Shown: positions 9,059 to 21,763 of the stretch, piece after piece
Numbering within the stretch: position 1 is the stretch's first letter
Layout of the letters: every line of letters starts with the position of its first letter
NCBI RefSeq assembly: GCF_003264855.1
Contig: NZ_NFZS01000004.1
Coordinates: 992,001 to 1,056,000 of the forward strand
Reading direction: 5' to 3'
Origin: Dyella jiangningensis
GTDB taxonomy: Bacteria > Pseudomonadota > Gammaproteobacteria > Xanthomonadales > Rhodanobacteraceae
DNA length: 64,000 bases
Program-made: the position numbers and the translations under genes
Notes under the pieces: generated by a model
What the model saw: only the letters and a program-made list of their open reading frames with translations
What the model was told of the DNA's origin: nothing
Databases searched by the model: none

Positions 9059-9909
9059 TGGCCATCTATGCGATCGGCGATGTGCAGGGCTGCCATCCCG
9101 AACTCCAACGCCTGCTCGACAAGCTGCGCTTCGACCCCGCCAGCGACCGCCTGTGGTTCTGCGGCGACCTGGTCAATCGCGGCGGCCAGTCGCTGCAGAC
9201 CCTGCGCCTGATCCATAGCCTGCGCGAGCAGTCCATCGTCACGCTGGGCAACCACGATCTCAGCCTGCTGGCGATTGCGCAGCGTCGCCCCGAGGCGCAA
9301 TCGAAGGTGAACCCGGAACTGCGCGAAGTGCTGTTTGCCGACGACGCGCCGGTGCTGATGGAATGGCTGCGCTCGCAGAAGCTGCTGCATCACGACGAGC
9401 AACTCAACTGGACCATGGTGCACGCGGGACTCGCTCCCATGTGGACGCTGCGACAGGCACAACGCTCGGCGCAGGAGATCGAACGCGAACTGGGCAGCCC
9501 GCGTCATCCGCGCCTGCTGAAGAACCTGTTCGGCAATCGTCCGGCCGCGTGGAACAGCCGCCTGCAAGGCATCGAGCGCATGCGCGCATCGATCAACACG
9601 CTCACCCGCATGCGCTATTGCGACGTGCAGGGCCGCATCGACTTCGAGAGCAAAGGCATCCCGGGAACGCAGAAGCCCGGCATGTATCCGTGGTTCGAGG
9701 TTCCCGGCATGCGTCGTCGCGAAACCCGCATCGTGTGCGGCCACTGGTCCGCTCTCGGCCGCATGGCCGGCATGGGCGTGTACGCCATCGACACCGGTTG
9801 CGTGTGGGGTGGGCAGCTCACTGCGCTGCGACTGGACTGCGAAGAACCGCAATACATCACCGTCGACGCCGAGCCCTATCGCAAGCGCATACCCGGTGGC
9901 GGGGACTGA
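9058..9909 (+). CDS. apaH: Symmetrical diadenosine tetraphosphate hydrolase
   Basis: This 283-residue metallophosphatase splits Ap4A into two ADP and so controls alarmone level and NpnN capping of RNA. The metallophosphoesterase blocks GDVQGCHPEL, GDLVNRGGQS and GNHDLSLL, followed by MVHAGL, are in order. The GHWSALGRM segment near the C-terminus is ApaH-specific. It is the last gene of the lptD operon; a REPIN-like element and a strong hairpin terminator separate it from convergent secA. Confidence 0.96.
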   Translation: MAIYAIGDVQGCHPELQRLLDKLRFDPASDRLWFCGDLVNRGGQSLQTLRLIHSLREQSIVTLGNHDLSLLAIAQRRPEAQSKVNPELREVLFADDAPVLMEWLRSQKLLHHDEQLNWTMVHAGLAPMWTLRQAQRSAQEIERELGSPRHPRLLKNLFGNRPAAWNSRLQGIERMRASINTLTRMRYCDVQGRIDFESKGIPGTQKPGMYPWFEVPGMRRRETRIVCGHWSALGRMAGMGVYAIDTGCVWGGQLTALRLDCEEPQYITVDAEPYRKRIPGGGD

Positions 9910-9935
9910 CGCCCGCAAGCTCTTTGTCGCTCTTT

Positions 9936-10036
9936 GTAGGAGCGCACCCAGTGCGCGAAAAGCCTACGGAGCGATAACGCAGCAGCACAGCCATCGAGAA
10001 CGGCGCACGTTGATCGCGCACTGGGTGCACTCCTGC
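9936..10036. repeat. REPIN-like palindromic element, copy 2 of 4
   Basis: The left arm at 9936-9958 matches the family consensus exactly. The right arm at 10014-10036 carries two differences in its outer half (GCAC for GCGC and CTGC for CTAC). The arms are 55 bp apart. The copy lies between apaH and secA, which converge, and just upstream of the bidirectional terminator. The decayed right arm suggests an older insertion than copies 3 and 4. Confidence 0.85.
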
Positions 10037-10064
10037 AAAAGAAGCTGCGTGGTACCGCAAAAAA

Positions 10065-10088
10065 GAAACCCCGCCTAGGCGGGGTTTC
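10065..10088. terminator. Bidirectional Rho-independent terminator, apaH/secA
   Basis: An 11-bp perfect GC-rich stem (GAAACCCCGCC / GGCGGGGTTTC) with a two-base loop. It is preceded by an A-run (about 10058-10064) and followed by TTCTT, so it can end transcripts from both strands. It sits 7 bp after the secA stop codon. Confidence 0.9.
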
Positions 10089-10094
10089 TTCTTG

Positions 10095-12827
<2,733 letters not shown>

Positions 12828-12853
12828 CGATCTTCCGGATCAGGATTCATGAG

Positions 12854-12879
12854 CCGCCCGCCTGGCTCAAACCGGGCGG
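12854..12879 (-). promoter_or_regulatory. Inverted repeat in the secA 5' leader
   Basis: CCGCCCG at 12854-12860 and CGGGCGG at 12873-12879 form a perfect 7-bp stem, 26 bp upstream of the secA start codon on the transcribed minus strand. In enterobacteria secA translation is controlled through the secM leader. No secM-like arrest peptide was recognised here, so a role is only a suggestion. Confidence 0.35.
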
Positions 12880-12937
12880 GACGAAAGGATTGATGATACT
12901 AGGGTCGGCGGGCTATCCCAAACGCCGGAGGTCATCC

Positions 12938-12970
12938 TCCCGCGGCCTGGCGGCTCCCGCGGCCTGGCGG
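12938..12970. repeat. Tandem 16-bp direct repeat upstream of secA
   Basis: TCCCGCGGCCTGGCGG occurs at 12938-12953 and again at 12955-12970, a 17-bp period. The second copy runs straight into a palindrome, GGCGGGTTACCCGCC (12966-12980). The repeats lie between secA and the upstream M23 peptidase gene. Function is unknown. Confidence 0.7.
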
Positions 12971-13080
12971 GTTACCCGCCTGAAGGCGGCCCGCGGACTC
13001 CCCCGATCATCGTCCCAGCCTAGGTGTGGCGGCTTGCGCAAAGGCTTTCAAGGGCGGCCGGCGGCCGCCCGGAGGCATGG

Positions 13081-14010
13081 TCAGCGATGGTTCTTCACGA
13101 AGGCCAGCGGATTGACCACGCGGCCCTTGTACCAGACCTCAAAGTGCACGTGAGACCCGGTGGAGCGACCGGTCGAGCCGGCCTCGGAGACGACGTCACC
13201 CACATGCACGCGCTGGCCCGGCGCGACGTCCAGCTTGCTGTTGTGGGCGTAGCGGGTCATGTAGCCGTTGCCGTGATCGATTTCGATCACTTCGCCGTAG
13301 CCGGAGCGCTCGCCCGCGAAGGTCACCATGCCTTCGGCGACCGCATGCACGGCGGTGCCCTTCGGCGTCGAGATATCGAGGCCCGTGTGGTAAGCGCTGT
13401 GGCCGCTGAACGGGTCCGGACGACCGCCGAAATAGGAGGAAATGTAGCCGTCGACCGGCATGCCGGTGGGCTTGAGGTTGGATTCGATCTTGGCGTCGAG
13501 CAACAGGCTTTGCAGCGCTGAGAGCTGCGCCTGCTGGCTGTCGAACTGGTTGGCGAGCTGGTTGATGCTGGTATCGAGCGTCTGCGGCAGGGCGTAGCCG
13601 CCATCCGCCGAATCTTCCACACCGCCGACGGCGGGCTGCTCGTCGAAATTGAATTCGCCGTCGTCGAGCTTGCCGACCTGGGTAAGGCGCTCGCCGAGGG
13701 CATTGAGACGGGTCGATTGCGCCTGAAGCTGGCCCAGCTTCACGGCAAGCGCGTCGATATCGCGCTGGGCATCCTTGCGTACGCCGACCAGTTGCTGGTT
13801 CTGCTGCTGCACCTGCTGGCGCAGCTGGCGGATCTCGGTGAGGGCGCGGTCATGCGGACTGGCCACCGCCATCGCAAGGGCGCCGCCCAGTCCCGCACAT
13901 CCCAGTACCGCCACTGCCGCTATGCCCAACAGTCGCCATCGCAGGCGCCGGTCGGCGAGGTTGAAGGTTTTGGGCACCTTTTTGGTGCGGGACACAAGTA
14001 TGATTTGCAT
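13081..14010 (-). CDS. M23 family metallopeptidase (LytM/NlpD-like) with membrane anchor and coiled coil
   Basis: A 309-residue inner-membrane-anchored periplasmic protein. The start at 14010 (MQIILVSRTKK) is preferred because GAAGAAAG stands just before it. A longer in-frame reading from 14061 has no binding site. Residues about 27-52 form a transmembrane helix. Residues about 60-100 are a Gln-rich coiled coil, and the LytM domain covers about 190-300 with zinc ligands in HTGLD and HVHFE. All metal ligands are present, so it may be an active endopeptidase rather than a pure activator. Its start codon is 17 bp from that of divergent dciA. Confidence 0.9.
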   Translation of the reverse strand: MQIILVSRTKKVPKTFNLADRRLRWRLLGIAAVAVLGCAGLGGALAMAVASPHDRALTEIRQLRQQVQQQNQQLVGVRKDAQRDIDALAVKLGQLQAQSTRLNALGERLTQVGKLDDGEFNFDEQPAVGGVEDSADGGYALPQTLDTSINQLANQFDSQQAQLSALQSLLLDAKIESNLKPTGMPVDGYISSYFGGRPDPFSGHSAYHTGLDISTPKGTAVHAVAEGMVTFAGERSGYGEVIEIDHGNGYMTRYAHNSKLDVAPGQRVHVGDVVSEAGSTGRSTGSHVHFEVWYKGRVVNPLAFVKNHR

Positions 14011-14027
14011 GTCTTTCTTCGTCGAAG

Positions 14028-14525
14028 ATGTCGGTATCCATGCAGCGCGACGCTCCACCACCCTCCCGCCGCAAGGGTTCCGGGCTGACGCCCATCACCG
14101 CCTTCGGCCCCATTGCCTCACTGGCCCGCAAAGCCCGTGAGCTGGATGCTTTGGATCGCGCACTGCGCCAGACGTTACCGTCACCACTCCGCGAGCAGGT
14201 TCGCTTCGCCAACCTGCAAGACGGCCGCCTCGTTTTTCTGGCTCCTTCGCCGGCTCTGGCCGCCAGGGTGCGTCTTCTCCAGACGCAAATCCTCTCGACC
14301 GCACGCGCCATCGGCACGTACGCCAGTTCAGTTACCGTGAAAGTGGCCCCCCCTCCACCGACAGACATCGTGCCGGATCGGTCAAAACCGCTTTCGCCGG
14401 CCGCTGCCTCTCACCTGAGAGCCGCTGCGGCCTCAACAACAGACCCCGAATTGCGGGAACTGTTCCTTGAGCTGGCGTCCGTCGCCGAAGTTTCTGATTC
14501 CCAACCCGACGAAGCAGCGGACTGA
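14028..14525 (+). CDS. dciA: DUF721 protein, DciA-like replicative helicase loader
   Basis: This 165-residue protein contains the DUF721 core at about residues 25-105 (LDRALRQTLPSPLREQVRFANL, then the LVFLAPSPALAARVRLLQTQI segment). DUF721/DciA is the ancestral loader of the DnaB helicase in most bacteria lacking DnaC. In gammaproteobacteria it is typically found between lpxC and secA, as here. A second ATG at 14040 is a possible start. The Pro-rich linker and acidic tail vary within the family. Confidence 0.82.
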   Translation: MSVSMQRDAPPPSRRKGSGLTPITAFGPIASLARKARELDALDRALRQTLPSPLREQVRFANLQDGRLVFLAPSPALAARVRLLQTQILSTARAIGTYASSVTVKVAPPPPTDIVPDRSKPLSPAAASHLRAAAASTTDPELRELFLELASVAEVSDSQPDEAAD

Positions 14526-14682
14526 CGTCCGGTCCTCGCCGACACCATTGCGGTACTTCCCCTGCACCGACCCTGAGGTCGGCGTGCATGGGTTTATACC
14601 ATGCCCCCACGAACCGGATAGACCCTGATGTCATCAGGACGTGAACAGCTGCCAATGGAAGGCGCGAGGTATATCACAAAAC

Positions 14683-14714
14683 GAACGGCCGCGTCCCGGA
14701 GGACGCGGCCGTTC
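14683..14714 (-). terminator. Hairpin terminator downstream of lpxC
   Basis: A 14-bp perfect stem (GAACGGCCGCGTCC and its complement) with a four-base loop, about 30 bp after the lpxC stop. In the minus-strand direction it is followed by GTTTTGTGAT, a short T-rich run. On the plus strand the tail is CAGTTTGTT, so it may also stop dciA transcripts. Confidence 0.8.
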
Positions 14715-14746
14715 AGTTTGTTCAGCCTTGTGAAGGACTTACGCGA

Positions 14747-15661
14747 TCAGATCGCCTGGGCGGGATGCGCGTAGGAGATCGGTGCGGTGGCTGGGTCGTC
14801 GGCGAAGCTGACTTCTTCCCAGGCCGAAACGTCGGCCATCAGGGTGCGCAGCAGCTTGTTGTTGAGCTCGTGGCCCGACTTGTGCGCGTAGTACGCGCCG
14901 ACCAGGCTGTGGCCCAGCAGGTACAGGTCGCCGATCGCGTCGAGGATCTTGTGCTTCACGAATTCGTCCTCGTAGCGGAGGCCGTCTTCGTTGAGCACGC
15001 GGTAGTCATCCAGCACCACGGCATTGTCCATCGAACCGCCGAGCGCGAGGTTGTGTTCGCGCAGCATCTCGATATCGCGCATGAAGCCGAAGGTGCGAGC
15101 GCGACTCACTTCCTTCACGAACGAGGTGGTGGAGAAATCGATCTCCGCCTTCGAGGTGCGCTTGCTGATGATCGGGTGGTTGAACTCGATCGAGAAGCCA
15201 ACCTTGAAGCCTTCGAACGGCTCGAAGCTGGCCCACTTGTCGCCTTCCTGCACCTTGATCGGCTTCTTGATGCGGATGAAGCGCTTGGCGACGTTCTGTT
15301 CCTCGATGCCTGCGGACTGCAGCAGGAACACGAACGGACCCGCGCTGCCGTCCATGATCGGCACTTCGGGAGCGGAAAGATCGACATAGGCATTGTCGAT
15401 GCCGAGGCCCGCCATCGCGGAGAGCAGGTGCTCCACCGTGGAGACGCGCACATCGCCATTGACGAGCGTGGTGGACAGGCGCGTGTCACCGACGTTGTCG
15501 GGACGAGCGGCGATTTCCACCGGCGGATTCAGATCGGTACGACGAAACACGATGCCCGTATTCGGGGCAGCGGGACGAAGCGTCATGTACACCTTGTCGC
15601 CGGTATGCAGACCGACGCCTGTGGCGCGAATGATGTTCTTGAGCGTACGCTGCTTGATCAT
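14747..15661 (-). CDS. lpxC: UDP-3-O-acyl-N-acetylglucosamine deacetylase
   Basis: This 304-residue zinc enzyme catalyses the committed step of lipid A synthesis. The start at 15661 gives MIKQRTLKN, the family N-terminus; a ten-residue in-frame extension is unlikely. Zinc and catalytic motifs are [30 protein letters not shown] and [13 protein letters not shown]. It is the final gene of the dcw region, as in many gammaproteobacteria. A 464-bp gap separates it from ftsZ, so it probably has its own promoter. Confidence 0.97.
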   Translation of the reverse strand: MIKQRTLKNIIRATGVGLHTGDKVYMTLRPAAPNTGIVFRRTDLNPPVEIAARPDNVGDTRLSTTLVNGDVRVSTVEHLLSAMAGLGIDNAYVDLSAPEVPIMDGSAGPFVFLLQSAGIEEQNVAKRFIRIKKPIKVQEGDKWASFEPFEGFKVGFSIEFNHPIISKRTSKAEIDFSTTSFVKEVSRARTFGFMRDIEMLREHNLALGGSMDNAVVLDDYRVLNEDGLRYEDEFVKHKILDAIGDLYLLGHSLVGAYYAHKSGHELNNKLLRTLMADVSAWEEVSFADDPATAPISYAHPAQAI

Positions 15662-16125
15662 TTTTTTGGTACCTGTAGGGGCAGCAGCCAAATTAGGGGA
15701 CGGATGCTAACACAGTCTTAACCTGTGAAAAGGCGGTCCGTTCCACACACTCTGTTCACCCTTTCATCTTCCTTTCATTCATGAATAACTTTCATTCATG
15801 GGGTGATCAGCGTTTTCTCCAACAACTTCAGTGACTTAGGGTTCCGACACAGCGCTCCGGACCGGGACGGGATTCCGGTCACGGAGCGCCGGGCCCACCG
15901 AAAATTCACTGACGGCAGGCCATGCGTCGTCCTTGAAGCACAGTCGTTGGAGCTTTGCGTACGTCCAGAACGCTCGCCGGCAATGTCAGTGGACACCCGC
16001 CCGAGGGCGGAAACCCTTACGTACACCCGTTTCCCGAGGGAACATCAGGTGTGCGATTCGTTACTGACAAGTGAAACCGGCGATTTGTTCAATTTTTCTT
16101 CAAATTATTTGCCCTGTCAGCTATC
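15662..16125. other. Intergenic leader between ftsZ and lpxC with CTTTCAT repeats
   Basis: No credible gene was found in these 464 bp; the open frames lack ribosome binding sites and recognisable protein features. The segment holds three CTTTCAT repeats, at 15761, 15772 and 15789; the last two extend to CTTTCATTCAT on a 17-bp period. A small CCGCCC-GA-GGGCGG hairpin is at 15997-16010. Being AT-richer than its flanks and just upstream of lpxC, it likely contains the lpxC promoter and possibly a regulator site. Confidence 0.5.
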
Positions 16126-17307
16126 TCAGTCGGCCTGGCGGCGCAGGAAGGCCGGAATATCCAGGTAGTCGAAGCTCGGATCGGCGCTCTTGGCCGAGGC
16201 GCTGGCCTCGACGCGGGTGGTCGTGGTGACCTCCGGCTGAGCGTAATCCACCACTTCGTTGCCGGTGCCGGTACGCAGCACGACCGGACGCGGACGCTGG
16301 CGCATTTCGACCTGCTGGGTGGCCACCGGACGCATCGGCTGGCGGGCCGCGGCGCGGTTGAGACCCGTGGCCACGACGGTGACGCGGACGTCATCCTGCA
16401 TTTCGGGGTCGAGCGAGGTGCCCATGACCACGGTGGCATCTTCACTGGCGAAGTCATGAATGATGCGACCGATCTCGTCAAATTCGCGCATGGTCAGGTT
16501 CGGACCGGCGGTGACGTTCACCAGGATGCCGCAGGCGCCATTGAGGTTGACGTCTTCCAGCAGCGGATTGTTGATGGCGGCCTCGGCGGCGGCCTGCGCG
16601 CGGTCGTCGCCGCGGGCGGTGCCCGAACCCATCATCGCCATGCCCATCTCGGACATCACGGTGCGCACGTCGGCAAAGTCGACGTTGATCAGGCCCGGCG
16701 CGGTGATGAGGTCGGCGATGCCCTGCACGGCCCCCTGCAGCACGTCGTTGGCGGCCTTGAACGCATTGAGAAGCGTCACTTCACGACCCAGCACCGACAG
16801 CAGCTTCTCGTTGGGCACGGTGATCAGCGAATCGACGTGCTGCGAGAGGTCTTCGATGCCCTTGGCCGCGACCTGCATGCGACGACGGCCTTCGAACGGG
16901 AACGGCTTGGTGACCACGGCCACCGTGAGGATGCCCTTTTCCTTGGCGAGCTGGGCCACGACCGGGGCTGCGCCCGTACCGGTGCCGCCGCCCATGCCGC
17001 AGGTGATGAACACCATGTCCGCGCCCTCGAGCACTTCCTCGATGCGCTCACGATCTTCCAGTGCAGCCTGACGGCCCACTTCGGGGTTGGCGCCGGCGCC
17101 CAGGCCCTTGGTCACGTTGGCACCCAGCTGCAGGTGCGTACGCGATCCGCAGCTTTTCATGGCCTGCGCGTCGGTGTTGGCGACGACGAAGTCGACGCCT
17201 TCGATGTTTGCATTGAGCATGTGGGCCACGGCGTTGCCGCCGCCACCACCCACGCCGATGACCTTGATGACTGCATTGGGTGCGAGTTTTTCGATCAGTT
17301 CAAACAT
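16126..17307 (-). CDS. ftsZ: Cell division GTPase FtsZ
   Basis: This 393-residue bacterial tubulin forms the Z-ring. The GTP-binding signature GGGTGTGAAP is near residue 107, and the N-terminal VIGVGGGGGNAV loop and T7-loop region are intact. The C-terminal peptide DIPAFLRRQ, which docks FtsA, ZipA and MinC, ends the protein. The ATG at 17307 is preceded by GGAGGACGGGAA, a strong binding site. An in-frame reading from 17424 would add a non-conserved extension. A 118-bp gap to ftsA leaves room for a separate ftsZ promoter. Confidence 0.98.
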   Translation of the reverse strand: MFELIEKLAPNAVIKVIGVGGGGGNAVAHMLNANIEGVDFVVANTDAQAMKSCGSRTHLQLGANVTKGLGAGANPEVGRQAALEDRERIEEVLEGADMVFITCGMGGGTGTGAAPVVAQLAKEKGILTVAVVTKPFPFEGRRRMQVAAKGIEDLSQHVDSLITVPNEKLLSVLGREVTLLNAFKAANDVLQGAVQGIADLITAPGLINVDFADVRTVMSEMGMAMMGSGTARGDDRAQAAAEAAINNPLLEDVNLNGACGILVNVTAGPNLTMREFDEIGRIIHDFASEDATVVMGTSLDPEMQDDVRVTVVATGLNRAAARQPMRPVATQQVEMRQRPRPVVLRTGTGNEVVDYAQPEVTTTTRVEASASAKSADPSFDYLDIPAFLRRQAD

Positions 17308-17425
17308 TTCCCGTCCTCCGTAGAGCTCTGTTGTCGTTGTATCCGCAGGTGTCGACGTTCCTGTCGCCCCTTGGTGGCGGACGAACATCCATTCGTCCAT
17401 GGCGGGGCCTCCTGCCCCACCCAAA

Positions 17426-18658
17426 TCAAAAGTTCTTGGTGATCCAGCCGCGCAGCTTGTCGACCAGACCGCCCACGCTGCCGCCCGAGGGCCCGCTCAT
17501 GCGCATGCCGCCGTTGCGCGCGCCATGCAGAAGCAGGCCCACGCCGGTGGAATGCAGCGGGTTGGAAATGACCTCGCCGAGGCCGCTGATGTGCTGCGGC
17601 ACGCCGATGCGCACCATCTTGTGGAAGATCTCCTCGGCCAGCTCCAGCGCACCTTCCATGCGCGAGGCACCACCCGTGAGTACGACGCCGGCCGCCACCA
17701 GGCTCTCGTAGCCGGAGCGTCGCAGCTCGTCCTGCACCATCTCGAAGATTTCCTCGTAGCGCGCCTGCACCGACTGCGCCAGCGACTGGCGGGCCAGGCG
17801 ACGCGGCGGGCGGTCGCCCACGCTGGGCACCTGGATGGTTTCTTCGGCATGCGCCAGCTGCGCGAGCGCGCAGGCGTACTTGATCTTGATCTCCTCGGCA
17901 TGCGCGGTCGGCGTATGCACGCCATAGGCGATGTCGTTGGTGACCTGGTCACCACCGACCGGCAGCGACTTGGTGTAGCGGATCGCGCCCTGCGTGTAGA
18001 TGGCGATGTCGGTGGTGCCGGCGCCGATGTCGACCAGGCACACGCCCAGCTCGCGCTCATCATCGGTCAGCACCGACTTGGCGCTGGCCACCGCCGACGG
18101 CACCAGTTCGTCCACGGTGAGGCCGCAGCGCTGGATGCACTTGGAGATGTTCTGCACGGCCGCGGCGGCGCCGGTGACCAGGTGCACGCTCGCCTCCAGG
18201 CGCACGCCGCTCATGCCCACCGGGGAGCGGATGCCGTCCTGGCCGTCGATGCGGTATTCCTGCGACTCCTTGTAGAGCACCTTGCGGTCGGCCGGGATCG
18301 CCACCGCGCTGGCGGCCTCCAGCACCTGGTCGAGATCGCCCGGCGTCACTTCGCGATCGCGGATCGCGGCGGTGCCGTGGGAGTTCTTGGTTTCCAGGTG
18401 GCTGCCGGAGATCGAGGCGTAAACCGAGCGGATATCGCAGCCGGCCATCAGCTCGGCCTCTTCCACCGCGCGCTGGATCGAGTGCACGGTCGATTCGATG
18501 TCCACCACCGAGCCGCGCTTCATGCCGCGCGAGACGTGGGTGCCGATGCCGATCACTTCGATCGGCTCGCCAGGCTCGTACTCGCCGACGATCGCCACCA
18601 CTTTCGAGGTGCCGATGTCGAGGCCGACGACCAGTTGCTTGTCGTTCTTGGGTTTCAT
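17426..18658 (-). CDS. ftsA: Cell division protein FtsA
   Basis: This 410-residue actin-like ATPase tethers FtsZ filaments to the membrane. Actin-fold motifs VVGLDIGTSKVVAIVGE, VDIGAGTTDIAIY and VLTGGASRMEG are in order, with the 1C subdomain between. The C-terminal amphipathic helix (LVDKLRGWITKNF) is the membrane-targeting sequence. The start at 18658 overlaps the ftsQ stop by 4 nt, so an upstream extension is rejected. Confidence 0.97.
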   Translation of the reverse strand: MKPKNDKQLVVGLDIGTSKVVAIVGEYEPGEPIEVIGIGTHVSRGMKRGSVVDIESTVHSIQRAVEEAELMAGCDIRSVYASISGSHLETKNSHGTAAIRDREVTPGDLDQVLEAASAVAIPADRKVLYKESQEYRIDGQDGIRSPVGMSGVRLEASVHLVTGAAAAVQNISKCIQRCGLTVDELVPSAVASAKSVLTDDERELGVCLVDIGAGTTDIAIYTQGAIRYTKSLPVGGDQVTNDIAYGVHTPTAHAEEIKIKYACALAQLAHAEETIQVPSVGDRPPRRLARQSLAQSVQARYEEIFEMVQDELRRSGYESLVAAGVVLTGGASRMEGALELAEEIFHKMVRIGVPQHISGLGEVISNPLHSTGVGLLLHGARNGGMRMSGPSGGSVGGLVDKLRGWITKNF

Positions 18659-19392
18659 GTGCGGGGTGAGCCTCCAGCGTTCACGGTGCTCGCCTGCGGC
18701 GGCCATCGAACGGCAAATCCATTGGTGTAACGAAGATCGGCATAGGCGAAGCCATCGGCATGGCCCGCCATGAGTTGTGGGTAGACATCGAGGAAGCGGC
18801 GCAGGCGACGACCGGCCTGGTCGCGATCGCCGACGACGATCTGTGCGCCGCTGCTCGTGGTGAGGCTCCAGCTGCCGCGCTCGGTGAGCGAGACGCCGGT
18901 GATTTTCAGTTTGGTGTTGGCGAAGGCCTTCTGCGTTTCCGCATAGAAGCTCACCACTTCCGCGAGACGGGCATCGGGTCCACGCAGGTCCGGCAGATCC
19001 CCGTTGGCGGACACGTCAGGCACGTCGAACACCAGGCCCTGCCGACTGATCAGGCGCTTCTCGTTCCAGCGCGCGAACGGCTGGCGCTCGTAGATGCGCA
19101 GGATCAGCGTGTCGGGCCAGCGCTTGCGCGCTTCCACCGATTCCACCCATGGCAACGCAGCAACAGCCTTCTGCACGCCGTCCAGGTCGAGCGCGAAGAA
19201 CCCCTTGCCGAGGCGCGGCATGACGACCGTACGGAGTTCGTCCTCGGTCACATGCTTGAACTCGGCCTGCACCGTCAGCTGGGTCACCGGCCAACGATTG
19301 GCCGCAAACCATCCGCGCAGCACGCCGACGATCGGCAGCGCTACGAGCGCGATGGCCAGTACCCAGGCAACGAGGCGGATGATTCCCCTCAC
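18655..19392 (-). CDS. ftsQ: Cell division protein FtsQ
   Basis: This 245-residue bitopic protein of the divisome FtsQBL subcomplex has a short cytoplasmic tail and a membrane helix at about residues 5-27. A POTRA domain follows ([19 protein letters not shown]), then the FtsQ beta domain ([29 protein letters not shown] region). Both ends overlap neighbouring genes by 4 nt. Confidence 0.95.
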   Translation of the reverse strand: MRGIIRLVAWVLAIALVALPIVGVLRGWFAANRWPVTQLTVQAEFKHVTEDELRTVVMPRLGKGFFALDLDGVQKAVAALPWVESVEARKRWPDTLILRIYERQPFARWNEKRLISRQGLVFDVPDVSANGDLPDLRGPDARLAEVVSFYAETQKAFANTKLKITGVSLTERGSWSLTTSSGAQIVVGDRDQAGRRLRRFLDVYPQLMAGHADGFAYADLRYTNGFAVRWPPQASTVNAGGSPRT

Positions 19393-20324
19393 ACGTCCTC
19401 CCGGAAGCTCGTTTCAAGCACGCGCCAGCACAGCGTCTGGTAGTCGATGCCGGCGACGGCGGCGGCCTTGGGCACCAGCGAATGCGAGGTCATGCCCGGC
19501 GCGGTGTTCACTTCCAGCAGCCAGTTGCGACCCTGCTTGTCGCGCATCACGTCGACACGGCCCCAGCCCGAGCAGGCCAGCGCGTCGAACGCGCGCAACG
19601 CCAGTTCCTGCATCTCGCGCTCGGCGTCGCCGTGCAGGCCCGGGCAGATGTACTGGGTGTCCTCGGCGATGTACTTGGCGTTGTAGTCGTAGTACTCGCC
19701 TTTGGGCACGATGTTGATGGTGGCGAGCACCTGGCGATCGAGCACGCCGACGGTGTATTCGCCACCTTCGATCAGCGTCTCCATCAGCATGTCGCCGGGA
19801 TAGCGCTGCGCCAGCGCCACGGCGTCATCGAGGTCTTCTTCCTTGAACACGCGGCTGACGCCCACGCTGGAACCTTCCCATGCCGGCTTCACGATCAGCG
19901 GGAAACCGATTTCGAGCGCGGCCGCGTGCACGTCGGCGCCGCGCGGCAGCGCCTTGAACTTCGGCGTGGGAAGACCCATCGCCTGCCACACCAGCTTGGC
20001 GCGGATCTTGTCGAGCGACAGCGCGGAACCCAGCACGCCGGAGCCGGTGAACGGAATGCGCAGCGACTGCAGCGCACCCTGCAGCTCGCCGTTCTCGCCG
20101 CCACCACCGTGCAGGATGTTGAACACGCGGGCGAAGTGGCCGGCGCGCACGGCGTCCAGCAGCGCCGGGATGCCGTCGATCGCATGCGCGTCCACGCCGC
20201 GCGCCTGCAACGCAGCAAGCACGTTGCGTCCGGAATCGAGCGAGACCTCGCGCTCGGCCGAGCTGCCGCCCATGACGACGGCGACGCGGCCAAACTGTGC
20301 GGGATCGGTGATCGTCTTGCTCAT
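19389..20324 (-). CDS. ddlB: D-alanine--D-alanine ligase
   Basis: This 311-residue ATP-grasp enzyme makes the D-Ala-D-Ala dipeptide that MurF adds to the peptidoglycan precursor. Characteristic motifs are [47 protein letters not shown] and [15 protein letters not shown]. It sits in the usual murC-ddlB-ftsQ order, with 4-nt overlaps at both ends. Confidence 0.97.
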   Translation of the reverse strand: MSKTITDPAQFGRVAVVMGGSSAEREVSLDSGRNVLAALQARGVDAHAIDGIPALLDAVRAGHFARVFNILHGGGGENGELQGALQSLRIPFTGSGVLGSALSLDKIRAKLVWQAMGLPTPKFKALPRGADVHAAALEIGFPLIVKPAWEGSSVGVSRVFKEEDLDDAVALAQRYPGDMLMETLIEGGEYTVGVLDRQVLATINIVPKGEYYDYNAKYIAEDTQYICPGLHGDAEREMQELALRAFDALACSGWGRVDVMRDKQGRNWLLEVNTAPGMTSHSLVPKAAAVAGIDYQTLCWRVLETSFREDV

Positions 20325-21763
20325 GCTTTGCTCGTCTTCAGTTGACCGGCATTCGCCATTTCCACCGCCGCCGCGCCGATATCGCCGGCGCCGAGCAGCA
20401 GCAACAGATCGCCGTCGCGCAGCAGCGCGGGCAGCGTGTCCTTCAGTTCGCGCGGATGATCGACCAGCACCGGATCGACCTTGCCGCGCGCACGCACCGC
20501 GCGCGCCAGGGCGCGACCGTCAGCACCGGCGATCGGCGCTTCACCGGCCGGATAGACGTCCGTCAGCACCAGCACGTCGGCCTCGGCCAGCACGTTGGCG
20601 AAGTCGTCCAGCAGGTCGCGCGTGCGGCTGTAGCGATGCGGCTGGAAACCGACCACGAGGCGGCGATCCGGCCAGCCGCCGCGTGCCGCGGCGAACACAG
20701 CCGCGAGCTCGCGCGGGTGATGGCCGTAGTCGTCGACCAGCAGGGCCGTGCCCTTGTCCAGCGCGATCTCGCCACGGCGATGGAAGCGGCGACCCACGCC
20801 CTGGAAGTTCTGCAGCGCGCGCGCAATCGCCTCGGCTTCCACGCCCAGCTGCCAGCCGATAGTGGCGGCGGCCAGCGCATTGAGCACGTTGTGGCGTCCC
20901 GGCAGGTTGAGCTTGACGTGCAATGCCTCGTTGCGGCCCGGGAGCCAAAGGTCGAAATGCATCTCGAAGCCGTGCTGCGAGAGGTTGCTCGCACGCACGT
21001 CGGCATCCTGGGTGTCGATGCCGTAGGTCATCACGCGACGCGGCGTCGACTTGGCCAGCGCGGCCACTTCCGGATCGTCCACGCACAGCACGGCGAGGCC
21101 GTAGAACGGCAGGCGATGCAGGAAGTCGGCGAAGGCCTTCTTCACCAGCGCGAAGTCACCGTGGTAGTTCTCCAGGTGGTCGGCGTCGATGTTGGTGACC
21201 ACCGCGACCACCGGCGACAGCATCAGGAACGAACCGTCCGACTCGTCAGCCTCCGCCACGATGTACTGGCCCGTGCCCAGCCGTGCATTCGCGCCGGCGG
21301 CGTTGAGCTGGCCGCCGATCACGAAGGTCGGGTCGTAGTTCGCTTCGGCCAGCACGCTCGCCGCGAGGCTGGTGGTGGTGGTCTTGCCGTGCGTGCCGGC
21401 GATGGCGACGCCGCGGCGGAAGCGCATCAGCTCGCCCAGCATCTCGGCGCGCGGCACCACCGGGATGCGCGCGGCGCGGGCAGCCTGCAATTCGGGGTTG
21501 TCGGCGTTGATGGCGCTGGAGGTCACCACGACATCGGCATCACCAATGTTCTCGGCGGCATGTCCGACATGCACGTCAATGCCCAGCGCGGAAAGGCGCT
21601 GCGCGGTCAGCGAATTGGCGCGATCGGAACCGGAGACGGCATAGCCCAGGTTGTGCAGCACTTCGGCGATGCCGCTCATGCCCACGCCACCGATGCCGAT
21701 GAAATGCACGCGACGGAAGGTGGTCATCAGGTCTTCGTGCGCGAGCAAGCGACGCGGCGTCAT
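20321..21763 (-). CDS. murC: UDP-N-acetylmuramate--L-alanine ligase
   Basis: This 480-residue Mur ligase adds L-Ala to UDP-MurNAc. Visible are the N-terminal [18 protein letters not shown], the ATP loop [14 protein letters not shown] near residue 125 and the central [13 protein letters not shown]. The C-terminal domain has [10 protein letters not shown] and [12 protein letters not shown]. The ATG at 21763 overlaps the murG stop by 4 nt; an internal ATG at 21727 would remove twelve residues. Confidence 0.97.
   Translation of the reverse strand: MTPRRLLAHEDLMTTFRRVHFIGIGGVGMSGIAEVLHNLGYAVSGSDRANSLTAQRLSALGIDVHVGHAAENIGDADVVVTSSAINADNPELQAARAARIPVVPRAEMLGELMRFRRGVAIAGTHGKTTTTSLAASVLAEANYDPTFVIGGQLNAAGANARLGTGQYIVAEADESDGSFLMLSPVVAVVTNIDADHLENYHGDFALVKKAFADFLHRLPFYGLAVLCVDDPEVAALAKSTPRRVMTYGIDTQDADVRASNLSQHGFEMHFDLWLPGRNEALHVKLNLPGRHNVLNALAAATIGWQLGVEAEAIARALQNFQGVGRRFHRRGEIALDKGTALLVDDYGHHPRELAAVFAAARGGWPDRRLVVGFQPHRYSRTRDLLDDFANVLAEADVLVLTDVYPAGEAPIAGADGRALARAVRARGKVDPVLVDHPRELKDTLPALLRDGDLLLLLGAGDIGAAAVEMANAGQLKTSKA

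Noticed and set aside
15796-16026. 76-codon minus-strand frame between ftsZ and lpxC
   Set aside because: No ribosome site and no recognisable protein features; treated as intergenic.
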